A stretch of 64,000 bases of DNA from Trachythela sp. YZ-2020 (GCA_016169945.1 JADLSH010000379.1:958001-1022000); one strand, 5' to 3'. Shown: positions 11,676 through 24,378, counted from the first letter of the stretch. Notes: a model not told the origin generated them from the letters alone. Numbers and translations are program-made.

Positions 11676-13940
11676 TTGAAATAGTTGTATATATTCTGTG
11701 CTTATGGTCGACTATTATGGTTTTCTTTGATATAAACAACACATGAGTTCGTTGTAGATTTCTTTGCGTATTCAATAGCTGCAGTTACATGCAGTTGGTA
11801 AAATCCCTGGAAATTATGGCGAAAAGGTTGCCGTATGTTTAAGCGACTTTCGACTGTTATAACTGAGATTGTTTAAGTTTACAATATAATTTTAGATAGT
11901 ACAACCTGTGGTTATACCAAGATATTTAAAAGATTGTACACGATTTAGTGGACGGTCGTTAATTGTCGTTGATGCCATAAGCCTGTGCATTGCGCTCGTT
12001 AATCGTAGGTTTTTAAAGAATTTGTTCTATAAATCAATTGGTATATTTGTGTCAAATAATATAAGATCATGCACGACGAAGATTGAATACAGGAAACCTA
12101 TTTCTACTTGCGTTTTAGCTTGGGATGCTTGTTTACAACATTTTGTTCATTCACCAGAAATTACCGACTGTTTCGGTATATTTATTAAACGATTACATGA
12201 AATATTTACTGTTTAAGAATGGTTCATAAATGCCTTTGCCTGCCGAGAGCATATATACAAAGCATTGTGGTCTCTACAGAATATATATGCTGGTCATCCT
12301 TTGGAGTACCTTCGAACACTCGATCAAATGTGTGCTGTGTTTGTGGTTGTGTGTTGCTCTCGTACGTCTTGAAATTATTGTTCTAATGTCTCCAATCTGT
12401 ACAAGGACATCAACATGATAATGTCTGTTAATTGTATAATTCATACACTTTGGTAGGTCACTATATCAATCTATACAGTACACAATAATAATAATATAAT
12501 ATTTAATTAACATAAATACAGATACAAACATACTAGTAAAATATGAATAAGACATACAAGTTGTGGACACTGTACAGTGTTTCAGGCTTTGCTCGGAAAT
12601 CCTTGCTATTCAGCCTACACAGTTCACAGAGGCCGAGGTCTTTCTCTGTCTTCTCTGACGCGGTTGTGACAAACGGTACAGATTCTATCGTACTGTGTCA
12701 GTCGTATTTCTAACCGTGCATTCTCTTCAGGTGGTCGAGAGATTTCGCCTGTTACTGTTAACCAAGTTTCGTTGATCGAGCTACTCCTCTTTACGATATG
12801 TAGTTCGTATTCATTTGCCGAAGTTCTTCCCAGTTGAATGACGACATTCTGCTCGTCCATTTCTATCTTGTTTGCTGTAAAAGAAAAGTTTATCGGTAAA
12901 TATTTTAATTGGCGTTTGCTGAGCGATAGCTGATAAAATAGGTATTTACTCTTACCTAATTTTTTAGAATTGAGCTTTTCTAGTCTTATATATGTAGCTG
13001 ATAAGTCCTAAAATATAAAACATTTCATGTGGCAAATTTTGTTAGGATAAAAATTCGCTTTAAATACTAGAGTATATGCTTTGAGGAGCCTACCTTTCGT
13101 CCTACTTTCTGCACTTTTCTGAAAATATAGACCTAGCCTGATATTGATGGTATATGACGGTATTTGATGGTATACCAGTGACTGCCCTATTCTACATAAT
13201 AATGCCACGAGGGAGGAGATTTTTTACAAACTCGCGTATTGGTTGCTCAAAACCAATCAGATTGCACGAAGCCCGGATTACGAAATGCGCATCGAGGAAC
13301 AAAATGGCAGGCTGTTTCGGTGTTTCCTTCTTCGAAGATCTGTTTATAGCGCTTCTAGACGAAATAGTCAATTTTTTTCCAAACGAAGAAAAATACTTGA
13401 TCTTTAGGAAACATTCGACACCTCGGCGGGCTGATTCGATAGAAATTAATGCCTTACAAGCGTGATTATGTCATCCTATATTGATGCGACAAAGTGTCAA
13501 CTAATATGGAACTTGCCATCTTGTATACAAGAATTGATTATTACTGAATACTGTATCTTAAACTACTAAAAGTCTAAAATATCTAAATCTATATAATATA
13601 AAATAACTGAAGTAAATAGAGCGCGCTGATTGGTCAATACCCATGCAGGATGAGAGAATCATGCACGGGGAATTTTCCCGCGCCTGAAATTTTAAAAATG
13701 TCGGGCGATAATAGTTCAACTTTTGACTTTGACAAAGAAAATAATGACGAAAAAAGTAAACAAGAGGTTCGTCTTAAAGTCGGATAAACAAGTTGACGAG
13801 TTGGTGGATAGCGTACAAGCAGAAAGCACAAAGCATAAAACAGTATACGCTGTTGTTGACGTTTTTTGGGAGAATTGCAATGTACATCAAATATATTAAT
13901 AAACCTTTTTTATATTTCTGTGTGGTTATTTTATAAAACA

Positions 13941-14120
13941 AATACCGCATTGATTTCCGTGCATGATTCTCTGTTTCTTACACTTGGGTTGTTGCTCGAC
14001 TTTCGTAAAGCTAAAAAAAACTCGCCTATCGGCTCGTTTTTTTTTACGCTTTTCGAAAGTCTCGCAACAACCCGCGTGTAAGAAACAGAGAATCATGCAC
14101 GGAAATCAATACGGTATTCC
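13941..14120. mobile_element. Fold-back element, near-perfect 57-bp arms
   Basis: The left arm 13941-13997 (ATACCGCATTGATTTCCGTG ... GGGTTGTTGC) is the reverse complement of 14063-14119 (GCAACAACCC ... ATCAATACGGTAT) with only a few mismatches. The central 65 bp is itself partly palindromic (gactttcgtaaag / cttttcgaaagtc). Short open frames across it are an artefact of the palindrome. Confidence 0.7.
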
Positions 14121-14334
14121 TTTAATATATATAATATTCAAATTGTCTGAGGAATAAGATCTACCTATTCAAACTACTATTGTGTCTGTCAATTGCGTAC
14201 ACAAACGGGCTGCGCTTTTAATACATCCGAGCAAGATGAAGTACTACAAAGGACCTCTTCTTTCTTATCCAATTTGTTCCACATGTTTCCGTTGTGTCGA
14301 AAGCTGCGTATCTTTTGGTCTTCTACGGACCCGT

Positions 14335-14476
14335 CAAAGGAGCAAAACTCTCATCAAAATTTGAACCAGCTCAAAGTTGATGAGAGTGCATGAGATCTGA
14401 TGAGAGTTGGTGGTCAAACGCGAGCGAGAGTTGCAACTCTCATTGACTCTCATCCTCATTTGACCGGGGCTTTACC
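14335..14476. mobile_element. gatgagagtt-family TIR element, truncated copy
   Basis: It contains aaactctcatcaaaatttga and accagctcaaagttgatgag and ends TTTGACCGGGGCTTTA, matching one half of the elements at 2268-2521 and 63022-63252. Confidence 0.6.
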
Positions 14477-16891
14477 CAACTTTTACGGGCCCCTCTGAAC
14501 AGCCCTGGCCCCAGGTATTTTGCTCCCCCTGCCCCCCTCCCGCCGGTCTTGCGGTCACGTTCCAGAAAATGCTATTTGACCGGCAGTCTAGAATTTTGTA
14601 GTTTTTATAGAAGAAACCACCTCAATCGTAACCCTAGAATGGGAAAAAGAATTGGACGGATTCGAACCTGCGACACACGACTCCGTAGGCGCACACCTTG
14701 ACTACCACGCCACAAGCAGCATCGTTGAAAACATTCGCAAGAAATTCATTTTATAGTGATATTTGACCGGCTGCAGGTCAAATAGTCACTTTGAATATAT
14801 TTCTCTTTAATCTTGACCCCAACCCAATTCCTTCCTCATGCAATTGTGCGTGAAACATGACGATATAACCCACGGCTCTTCGGAGGGCAAATAAACCTAC
14901 TACGTACACCTCCTTGCAGAATAATCTCAATCGAAACTCACTGGTATACAAGTATATTTTAATACAAGAGTGAAGAGAAGTTAACATCAACTACACCCAT
15001 ATCATGTCTGAGAAACTGTCTGAATCTATTATTCTGTCTATTGGATTTCCCCCCACAATATTATTCGGATGTGATATGCTGTGTTATACACCATACTTTA
15101 TACATATTCAAGAACTATATTATACATGGTGGATTGTACTCCTGATTTTGAACCTTGTCAAGATTGACCTTCAATATATGACCTATTTGCTACAAAACAT
15201 TCACTAGGAATAAACGTTTAACAGTTCATTTGTGTTCCTTCAACTCTGACTATCACATTTCTAAAATGAAATACTTCTATTTCAAACAGCAGAAATGTTG
15301 ACATCATGTATCAATATGTTTAAAATCACTCATAAAACTGTGCGAGTGTGTATTGGCAACATCAGGTACCCTTGTATCTACGATTTTCGCACCTGATTAT
15401 AGTATATTATGGACTATTGAGAAGATTGTGAACCTAACATGACATAATAAAATTGAATAAAATCTTTGTTATATTATGGAAATAGGTTCTGCAAAGTGTC
15501 TGGCATAAATCTAACCTCATCTAACAACTAATATGAAAACCTTGTTCTGCATTATTCCAGCACTTATTTGTATAAATTTTACTCATACAAGTGTTAAAAT
15601 AATACCATATGTATAATCTATTCTCAACACTATTTGGGTCAAATCGATATGTCAATAGTTAATTCATGGTCATTGACATCTCCATAGTCAACATCACCTC
15701 ACACTAAGTTTACTTTTGATATTTGATTGGTATAAAGATATAGGCACAGTTTGGCATTTCTTCCCCTGTTGTGAATAGGTAATCTTCTTTCCCAAACTGT
15801 TGTGAATAGCTAGGTCATATGTAATATTTATGTCGTGTGTAAAAGTGCTGTTATATACAATAGAGTTACGAGTTATAAATTTAACTCCAAAGTATAAAAG
15901 TACTAAAATTTGAAGGTTAAACAATTGTTTTAAGAATTGGTCCCACGGGCTATAGTCCCTCATCCCACTCTGCAGTTTTTACTAGCAATATAAAAGTTCA
16001 TGCACTCATTGACCTAATTGCATGCATTAATTGACCAATGAGGGGGCGGGGTTACAAAATTTCAATTACGCTATAAAATTATGCAAATACGCTTGACCAG
16101 ATCAACATGTACGCTTGGCGTACCTATTTTTATAACTGTAGTTGTAGATATGATCGCTACGGTAATTGCTGTCGAATTTCCTAACCATGTTATCTTTATT
16201 AACTATGCTTTAGCCAATAACATTCATATTCCTTTACAACTTGTTTGTTCATTCATTAAATTTACATACCATAGATATTATAGCATTACAACATACTTCA
16301 TGCTATAAACTGTACAATTATAGAAATCTAAGAAAAAGTTAATTACTTCTTTAGTTTTCATGTTCAATCCATACCAAAAATAAAGAACATCTGTATTCCA
16401 TAGATTGCTACACCATGTTGCTGAGCCGGACACGAAAACCAGGAAAAACCCTGCGGGAAAAGACTGGAACGTGTTCTCCACTCCAGGCTGCATCAATGCT
16501 TCTGGAGGTTAAAAGCTAAATCTTTCCTTCATTTTCACACTGCACTTCGGAAATTCTTCTTCAATTCGGCATCAGAAGGTGCAAGAAATGGGATTCCCGA
16601 GCCTCGATTATTCAAATTTTCCACATACCACCATATTTCAGCCCCCCTAAATTCAAATATCTTCCTACGCCAGTAACGCCAGTCTGCCTGGTAGTAGGCC
16701 CTGAAGATCAATCGAGGTGCTTCTATAATATACCACTTCTAGTTCCATGCCTATGGGCACAAGATATTCCTGTATGATTTTGTTCCAGATTTAACCTAAA
16801 CCCATTAACTGGAAGTACCCTACCACTGACGAGTAAAGTTATCATTATATTTAATATATTATATCACACATTATATACAACATATACACAG

Positions 16892-17059
16892 CAATGTAGA
16901 AGGTTTAGGTGGATAGATATTTCGACTGAAATAATATATACAATATTTTAGACCTGAACGGGAACGGTTGCATTTTTCGCAGCCGTTCCCGTTCACTGGT
17001 TCAGGTCTAAAATATTATTTCACTCGAAATATCTATCCACCTAAACCTTCTACATTAAT
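16892..17059. mobile_element. Hairpin-forming fold-back element with ~75-bp arms
   Basis: The left arm starts ATGTAGAAGGTTTAGGTGGA and reaches CTGAACGGGAACGG. The right arm starts CCGTTCCCGTTCA and ends TCCACCTAAACCTTCTACAT. The loop is about 15 bases (ttgcatttttcgcag). It lies 40 bp downstream of the SLC35F5 stop, so the transcribed 3' UTR could carry it. Confidence 0.75.
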
Positions 17060-17098
17060 TTCAATCGAGTGAGATGCTTGTAATATACACAGCAAGTA

Positions 17099-20000
17099 TC
17101 ATGACGGTGAAGTTCGTCGTTTACAACGGTGACAGAGTGACACAAATGCAGTTCTGACAGGATCCCAGTCTTCATAGTGACATAAACATGTTATCATAAA
17201 GAACGAGAGGAAAACAGGGACAGAACCAGCGACAAACATGAATGAAAGCTGGATCTAAAACAAGGAGAGATTGAAAGTATTTCAAGGTGACCGGCCAAAC
17301 CAACCATAGATCGGACATCCCGCATTTCTGGCCGGTCAAATTATTCAGCTAAACTAAAGCCTGACAAAGTCCCCTTAAATGTAAAATACTTAATATAACT
17401 AGAAAAATGTCTGTAGAAGTCAAGAATCACTTCTGAGTTTTATTGTAAACTCCGTACAGTAAATATTATTCAAAGTAAACGCAACATCAGATGAAATTAA
17501 CAAAGAACATAAGTTTTGACAGTTGCAGCCACTGCGTACCGGCTATTTTCACTTGTCAGCAACTTCGAAACTTAATCCATGAGAAAATTGCATGAAAATA
17601 GTTTGCTCGTTCGCTTTATTTAGCAACTGAATTACATGTAAACTTTAAAAAGTAGCCGGTCAAAATGACCGGTCATGCGAGAGTTTGACCGGACAACTAC
17701 GCATTTTGGCCGGACATTGTCCGTTGACCGGCCGTTATTTCGCGCCCTGTTTCAATGAGAAAATAAACATCAAGATTTTCAAAATATGTTTCCTCCCAAC
17801 ACCCTTTACTTACCCTTCCTCTGAGGATATCTGTCAACATGGTCAATGGCATAACCATCCCCAGAGCCAAAGTAGCAGACAGAGATGACGTTAAATAACA
17901 TCCCCTATTAAATTGTCATATAATAGAGTTCATTTAAGTTTCAAGATTTTTCAGGAGCGGTGGAACCTTGGGGGCAGTTACCCCCACCACCTTTCACTCA
18001 CAGGGACTATAAGCGACAAGAAAGCAACTTTTATATTGTATTACAAACAGAAATCACATACCACAACCACAAATACTCGGACAAAACGGTCCCAAACACT
18101 GCATTTACAGTCAGAGAAGACCACACTTGCCAATCTTGAGGCAACTCAAATTTTTCAACATTTGTCAGATGGAGAAGCCAAAATCCTGGCCATAGGAAAA
18201 GAATATTGAATAGTCCAACAAAGCCTATTAATATGAATTATATCACAGTAAGTTTCGATAACTATATTTACACTGTATAGCTCTATCAGCTCCGAGATCC
18301 AGACCAGTGATAAATACAGAAAAATTATATTCTGGATAGCTCTATCAATTCTAAACCGTTCTCCCTAGAGGTCCAGTAAGGTTCATTCCTTACTGATCCA
18401 GTGTTACTACAGGAGGAAACAAGAGTACTCGGGGAAAACCTGTGGTGTTTGGTAGAGTCAAACTGGACGCACTCTTCTCACACGTGGCTGAGATCAGTTT
18501 TAATCAGACAACTGCATATTGTAGGAATCGAACTTCAGTCTCAGAAATGAAAGGAACATTGTAATACAACTAACACATACCAAAGAATGTGGCAATATCC
18601 ATTTGATTCTCATTTGGTACTTTCAGTTTCAAAAGAACAAGATAACATGAATACCTGAAATCATGCACGAGAATTAAACCATGTTAAGTTCTAGTAAGTT
18701 AGATACACTTGGTGTACTTACAATATTGCACCAGCCAGTGAGAAAACAGCACCATAGTTAACACCACCCTTGGTCTGCTGCGAGTCAGAAAACGTGACCA
18801 GCACTATTCCTGAAATACTAGAGCCAAATAAAATAAGATTAATCTTCAGACTGCACAATCATAACCTCCAGAGAAGATGTAAAAGACATTCAAGTTCAAT
18901 AGAATATTTTTTTTAGATTTACCTCATAAAAACAGCCATTAATTTTGAATATGAAAATCTATCATTTTGAGAACTTTGGAAAATCGCCGCCAAGATCAAC
19001 GTAAATAAACCTTAAATAAAAAGAAATATTATTTCATCATGTTCATGAGAAGACTGCTTCAAGTTTAATTCAAGTATTGCCGGTTTCTCCAGGTACTTTG
19101 GTTTGCAGTAACACAGGACCTATAAGAGATGTCCATTCCTGCATCTCTAGGGATAACGGTTTAGAACTGATAGAGCTATCCAGTATAAAGAAAGTTAGTT
19201 TAGTTTAGTTTGAGTATCAAAAATGTATTCAAAATTGATTCATACCAGAAGATGAAGACAAAATATTAACAGCCGCAGGTGACGTTAGTGCCAAGGCTTC
19301 TTGATATGAAAGAGTTGCTAAAAACCACTAGAAATAGTTTTACGAATCACAATGTAAGTTACTTAGGCAAAAACAGGTTAAACTAGACAACTTAAAACAT
19401 CATGTAAACAGATGTCTCCATACCAAAATGCAAAATATCAATGCAACTTTCATCACTCTGATGACTGGTAACTTTTGAATGGGGACAAAATCTGAATGAT
19501 CTAAAATTATACAAATTTCCTATATTAAACATATATGTGTCAAATGCTATTCTTATTATACTATGCATTCAGGGTTAACCGTTAACCAGACTATCTTCCA
19601 ACATCCGTAATGGTCTACCCATTGACAGAAACACAATGATTCACCTTAATGTGCCCAACTTTATTGTTTTTAACCCTATTTTACTCAGGGACAATTTTTC
19701 TTGTCAAAAGGAGTAATGGGTCTTGGTATAAATATTGCTGAATTCGTAAAAAATATATATTCAAACTCACTGTGATTATGTAAATATTTAGGACGTTCAC
19801 AATATATGTCTTCATTCTCATCATCAGATTTATCCTACAGATTGAAACAGTTTAAAAATCACAATTTATGGCAAAATATTGGGGGTGCAAATTAAAGCTA
19901 CCAAAAGTCCAAAACCATCAGACCCATTTCCTACGGTACGTTTCACTTTTGGTAAATCCAGAGGCAATTTCCAGCCCCATATTGAATTTTGCTAAGATAC

Positions 20001-21035
20001 TTACAGAGTTTATAGCATGAAATAACTTTTCTGAAGCATTAGGAAGCTGTTCAATACTGGGAATTGTTCTAACAGTCGTACAATAGTTTTGACATAGAGA
20101 CTTAATCAACACCCATGGAAGATACAATATGAAAGCAGTAGTCTTGAAGTATGTAGTAAAAAAATGGCTTGTCGAAGCCTTCATTGTGAAATATAAACTA
20201 CAAGGAGAGAGAAAAAACAAGCAAAAATGAGGCTTTTTAAATGGTAATAGCTTTAGGAATTAACTTTTCCAGACAAATAATCCATTTAGTATAAATTGGG
20301 CCATTGCCTCACCCTCTGCTTTTCTGGGGGGGTGGGGGGGGGTTATTGGATGAAAACCAAAACAATCTGACCTTGGACTTACATGCAATTTCTGAATATA
20401 CAAAATATATTATGTTCTGTGTCGCTATTCTACAAAACATATCACAATAACGAAGCCAACGTGGCCTTCGTGGGTGCTTTTTGGCAGTCAGAAAAATGTA
20501 AACAAAGCAAGTCTGCAAGTGATAACTTATATATAGTGACAATAACTCGAACCCTTGGTACCAGGTTCGGCGGTGGAGTAGGATAAAACTACCTGAAAAA
20601 TACAATAAGAACTTCGATGTCTCAAGCGAAGGCCCTTCGTCTGGAAGTTAGTTTGACGTTACGAGCAAAGGCCCTTCGACCTTCGTCTATTAAAACATTT
20701 AACATATGCTAAATTTGTCTAAATTTATGACCTAGGGGTTTAAATAAAAGCCTCTCCTTTCTACTTTTGTAAACATTTGCTATTATTATTGTTAATTGTA
20801 ATATATTTTGGTTAATTTCTATAGTATCATTTTTTTAATATGAAACATTGAACTATTGAACATTATTTATGCTACATACATCGGATAGTTCAGCAGAACC
20901 AACCCAAAGAAGATCAACAAAGACAAGAACTATTCCTCCAGTTATTAAGCGACGATAGTTTGTCACTTTATCCTTATTTTCTCGATCTTTTATGTCTAGA
21001 AGATTTGTAGTTTCTTCTTCTTCATTGACCTCCAT
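17099..21035 (-). CDS. SLC35F5: SLC35F5-like solute carrier with a one-base frameshift in exon 2
   Basis: Eleven exons join in phase: 20880-21035, 20005-20197, 19771-19834, 19424-19500, 19246-19327, 18923-19010, 18722-18817, 18581-18654, 18062-18224, 17814-17904, 17099-17254. About 412 residues result once one base is discounted in exon 2. Family landmarks are [18 protein letters not shown] (first membrane helix), [74 protein letters not shown] and [10 protein letters not shown] with HYEDWDPV at the C-terminus. Family knowledge: SLC35 proteins are multi-pass drug/metabolite-superfamily transporters; the substrate of F5 is not settled. Exon 2 is 193 nt where phase demands 192. Homology changes frame at A7 (20158-20164), from an N-terminal part ending DKPFF to [13 protein letters not shown]. 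Either a homopolymer sequencing error or a disabling mutation explains this. The gene is divergent to FKBP14, 1.1 kb away. Confidence 0.88.
18266..18560. repeat. Family A SINE-like repeat copy
   Basis: It carries tagctctatcag, ctaaaccgttctccctagag, gtccagtaaggttcattcct, a GGAGGAAAC block, gggaaaacctgtggtgtttg and cactcttctcacacgtggct. It lies in an SLC35F5 intron. Confidence 0.7.
20505..20690. repeat. gcgaaggcccttcg dispersed repeat
   Basis: The block contains aaactacctgaaaaatacaa, taagaacttcgatgtctcaa and gcgaaggcccttcgtctgga. Related blocks occur at about 21640-21775, 25560-25660, 43985-44095 and 52700-52750 in both orientations, often ending in ttttcaggtagttt. The function and element class are unknown. 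Confidence 0.55.
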
Positions 21036-22175
21036 ATTGGCCGCGTTACATCATTCTGGCCTGGGAAGGATTAGGTTTTTGAAATTACGTCACAGGATTA
21101 GGATTAAGGTTGTGGTTATGATTAGGGTTAGGATTAAGATTGTATTATAAAGGTTGTTATTAAATATGAAAATTGAGCAAGATCTTTGAATCTAAATTAT
21201 AATCTGGCATGGGTCAAATTTTTTATTAAAAGCCACAAATTATTTACAGGGATAGGAGGATTTCTTAGCTTACTCTTACCATTCCAAATCCGTGCAATCC
21301 TAATTTGAAACACTGAAACATATATAAGTACTCTGGTTTGCTTATCCAAAAGATGGCCTTTAGGCTTTAGTGGCTGATCACTTTAAACAAAACTGATAGG
21401 TCCAGAAATCGAATTGTATGGCACATGGCATCGCTGCACCTTATAGTTTATATAGCATCATTTGCGTCTGCTTTAAGAAATAGAATAAAATTTCCCAAAA
21501 AATAAACGATAGATGCCACTTTTCCTTTTGCCTGTAAAGAGAAAGATTTCGAAATGTGCGTTTACTCGTACAACAAATCTCTCTATATATTATATATATA
21601 TGAAACTCAAAACATTAGTTGTTCCGCAACATAGAACTATGAAGAAGTGAAGAGGTTTCGAGCGCCGCTGTTACCTACACACGAAAGGCCTTCGCTCGAA
21701 ACGTCCAAGTGTTTTTAATCTCTTTCATGTAGTTCAGAAAAAACCCACGCCAGCTTATTGTAGAACACCACAATTGGGATAGTCTAATTCATGAATTAAA
21801 GTTGCAGTCCTGAGGAAATAAAATGAGATATAATTTCTAACTTTAATTGCATGGCAAATTGCGGTGAACACGTGTCATTTCTATACAGCAATGGCTTTGC
21901 TTTCAAAAATGCTTTCATTCACAGTTCATTTGATTGTCTTCCCGCCGTTGTCACGGTGAACTGAAAACAAGTCGCAAAAATGAAATGGCCGTAAACAACG
22001 CGATTTTTGCACACGTCAAGTACCCAGACGTGGCATTTTTGCGCATAAAACGGCCGAGCATTTCCATTCAGAATGTCACTTGGTCTCTAAGTTCAAGCTA
22101 GACGCAGTCAGAATATCCGAAAGGCGAAAACACTTTTGCCGTACAACAACTTCGAGCTAGTATTATTTAGGAAAA
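21036..22175. promoter_or_regulatory. Divergent intergenic region between SLC35F5 and FKBP14
   Basis: This 1.1-kb spacer separates two start codons on opposite strands, so promoters for both must lie in or near it. It also contains a degenerate ttaggg-like tract (21085-21135) and a gcgaaggcccttcg repeat copy (21640-21775). The last 150 bases before FKBP14 are less AT-rich, with CG dinucleotides. No TATA box or other specific element is supported. Confidence 0.35.
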
Positions 22176-23537
22176 ATGGAACTTATAAGAACTTTTTTAG
22201 TGTGCTTTGCATTAGTTTTGAGCTGCAAAGCAGGCGAATACCGAGAGAAAGGATTCGGTGTGGGGCTCGTCCGCAAACCTACAAACTGCAAACGTGTAAC
22301 AAAGCGTGGTGACCATATCGCGGTGAAATATAACGGAACGTTTGTTGACGGCTCCACTTATGTTCCAACCAGGTACGCTTGTAAATACCAGCTACAAATT
22401 GTTGGTAAAATTATCCTTCTATTACTGTATTAGAGTTATATTAGGGCATTAGCCATATATTTCAGTACTAGACACTTAATCTTCCTGTATATTCTATACG
22501 TTGCGACGACTGTGGGAAAAGTATCAAAAAGGTCATTCAAAACGCCAATCTGACACGCGTTTAAGGGAACACCAAAGAGCAGTTTCAAAATTAGACAAAG
22601 GAAATCTTCGAAAAATTACTCGCAATTCGCTATGTTCTCTTAAGATTCCGACTAGTTTCTCCGATATAAACCAAACTCATTATATATTTATCCTTATCAG
22701 TGTACGTATGTGTTTCTACATTAAAACTGTTAACAAAATCTATTTTCTTTCCTTTAGCAAAAAGCCTTTTGAATTCACGCTAGGGGAAGGCCAAGTAATC
22801 ACAGGTTGGGACTTGGGACTTCTCGGGATGTGTGTTGGTGAAATACGTCAGCTGGTTGTACCCTCGCACGTCGCCTATGGCAACTGGCCAGTTGGTGACA
22901 AGGTGCCACCAAAATCTACCATCGAGTTCTTCGTGGAGCTGCTGCAGATTAAAGATACATTCAGCGACCGAGATATGGTTTCTGATACTTTCTCACAGAT
23001 TGATACGAACGGTGATAGCATGTTATCTAATGATGAGGTTGGTGTGAATTGTGTTTTCAATGAAAACCAACTAAACTTTTGTCAGTTAAGTCAAGGTCTT
23101 GGCAGACTAGGGAACATTGTTGTTGAAACATCTGAAAATCTTAATGTTATCTCAAATGTGTCCTTGTTTGCCCACCTTCAGGAACACATGGCTAGGAAAC
23201 AATATTTCTTGGTTTGTCCACTTTCTGGAAAACATGGCTAGGAAACAATGTTTCATAGGAATAACTCAAAGTTTCTAAGCAAAGTTCCAGAGAAGTTTAA
23301 CACTCGTACAACTCCTACTTCAATGCTTTGAATACCTATTTACTTATGCCTATAATTAATTTCATCAACCTCTAGGTAGCTAGATTTTTGAAGAAGCGGA
23401 ACTACCCCGATGGACCTGGTGAAAAAAGTCATTCTTACATCATCCGTGAAATATTCCTTGAAGAAGATAAAGACAACGATGGAACCATCTCGCATAAAGA
23501 ATTCTCTGGACCCAAAAAATATATTGGAGATCTTTAA
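22176..23537 (+). CDS. FKBP14: FKBP14-like peptidyl-prolyl isomerase with two EF hands
   Basis: Three exons, 22176-22372, 22758-23037 and 23376-23537, give 212 residues, the usual FKBP14 size (about 211). A signal peptide (LIRTFLVCFALVLSCKAGEY) opens the protein. The FKBP domain covers roughly residues 25-135, with QVITGWDLGLLGMCVGEIRQ and YGNWPVGDKVPPKSTIEF. Two EF-hand loops follow: DTNGDSMLSNDE and DKDNDGTISHKE. Family knowledge: FKBP14 works in the ER on folding collagens. Two differences are visible. The loop before PFEFTLG lacks the FD pair of FKBP12-type active sites. The C-terminus ends KKYIGDL, not the HDEL retention signal of vertebrate FKBP14, so ER retention must rely on something else or be weaker. 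The start is fixed by the signal peptide. It converges on ZC3H14. Confidence 0.93.
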
Positions 23538-24378
23538 GAACTGCTAGTATGGGTGGGCTTCGTGCAGCAATAATGTTAATTTTTTCATTATATGTAGTTG
23601 TCTTGTATTTGGTGACCAATAACTAGAATTAAGACTGCATGTAGTTCAATTTTCTTTTTCCTACCATCTTCCTGCCGTAACGCATTCTGAAACCCACTAA
23701 TTACTGCGGTGAAAGGGACAGTAAATGAACGCTTCTGTGTTGTGACTGTTTTTAAAATTATTTCATTCTCAATTAAACTTTGTATTAATTTCAATCTCAT
23801 GCAGTAATGCCATGTGTTCGAGCTATATTAAAGTCTTCTTTAAACTGTTTTGTTGTTAAATTATATATTTTGTTCAACACACAGTGTTTTGATATTCTCA
23901 AACGTTGGGCTCTAGTGTGATTATAGTGTATTTGAAATAATGTTTTCTTTCCCAATGCAGGGTTTTATACGATGGTGACGTTAATTTGAAGACCATCTTA
24001 ATATTATATACCAATATACATGTACATCTTAATTAATTGTAAAAGGGATTGTTTAATGGAGCCAAAATTGGTTCAATACAGTATGAAACCCCTTACCCCG
24101 TTTATAACGACGATACAAAATAAGGTTAAGAACACATTTACAAATATTTATTTCTTGATATTTTCACATTTCATGAGTATGTTACGACACAATTCGTCTT
24201 TAAAATGCTGTACCGTTATTCTGTAACTGTCTCACATTACTGTACTGGTAGAGCTGTTGTTTTTGCTTCGTTCACCGCGAATTGTCTTTCGCTGAAACAA
24301 AATAGTTTACGATTGGTTTTCATGTCGAATTTCTTACCAAACACAAGGATTAATATGCTGTATTTCAATCGAATGATC
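23538..24378. other. Convergent 3' spacer between FKBP14 and ZC3H14
   Basis: A decayed tggtggtcaac-family repeat lies at about 23550-23690 (gggcttcgtgcagcaataat, then ttttttcattatatgtagtt). The remainder is AT-rich and should hold the 3' UTRs of both genes. No other gene is seen. Confidence 0.4.

Larger units (their letters stand above)
8846..17098. other. Gene-poor 8.2-kb spacer filled with transposon debris
   Basis: The spacer separates the CASD1 start (8845) from the SLC35F5 stop (17099). I see the exonuclease relic at 9096-9890 with its inserted element, a fold-back pair at 10787-11675 enclosing a hAT-like element, a 180-bp fold-back at 13941-14120, a member of the gatgagagtt family at 14335-14476, and a 168-bp fold-back at 16892-17059. 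A minus-strand open frame at 12624-12860 (79 codons, with a CTVCHNR stretch) and a plus-strand one at 11908-12216 have no recognisable domain and no clear splice partners. A tRNA-like segment near 14650-14715 (minus) has A- and B-box-like sequence but poor stems. No conserved gene was found. Confidence 0.6.

Noticed and set aside
12624..12860. Minus-strand frame with CTVCHNR as a zinc-binding exon
   Set aside because: A single Cys-x2-Cys pair, no partner motif, no neighbouring exon in phase, and it lies among repeats.
14640..14715. tRNA-like sequence on the minus strand
   Set aside because: B-box-like ggttcgaatcc is present, but T and anticodon stems do not pair. It is probably SINE-derived.
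16278..16496. Minus-strand frame with FPAGFFLVFVS considered as the last SLC35F5 exon
   Set aside because: The true last exon was found at 17099-17254, with [18 protein letters not shown] and an in-phase acceptor.
21085..21135. Interstitial telomeric repeat
   Set aside because: ttaggg-like words are present but too irregular (ttaggattaagg, ggttatgattaggg) and too few to claim a telomeric array.
22501..23241. 246-codon continuous frame across FKBP14 intron 1 and exon 2
   Set aside because: The first 85 codons are intron and codons after DEV are intron 2. Splicing to 22372 and 23376 gives the family-length protein.
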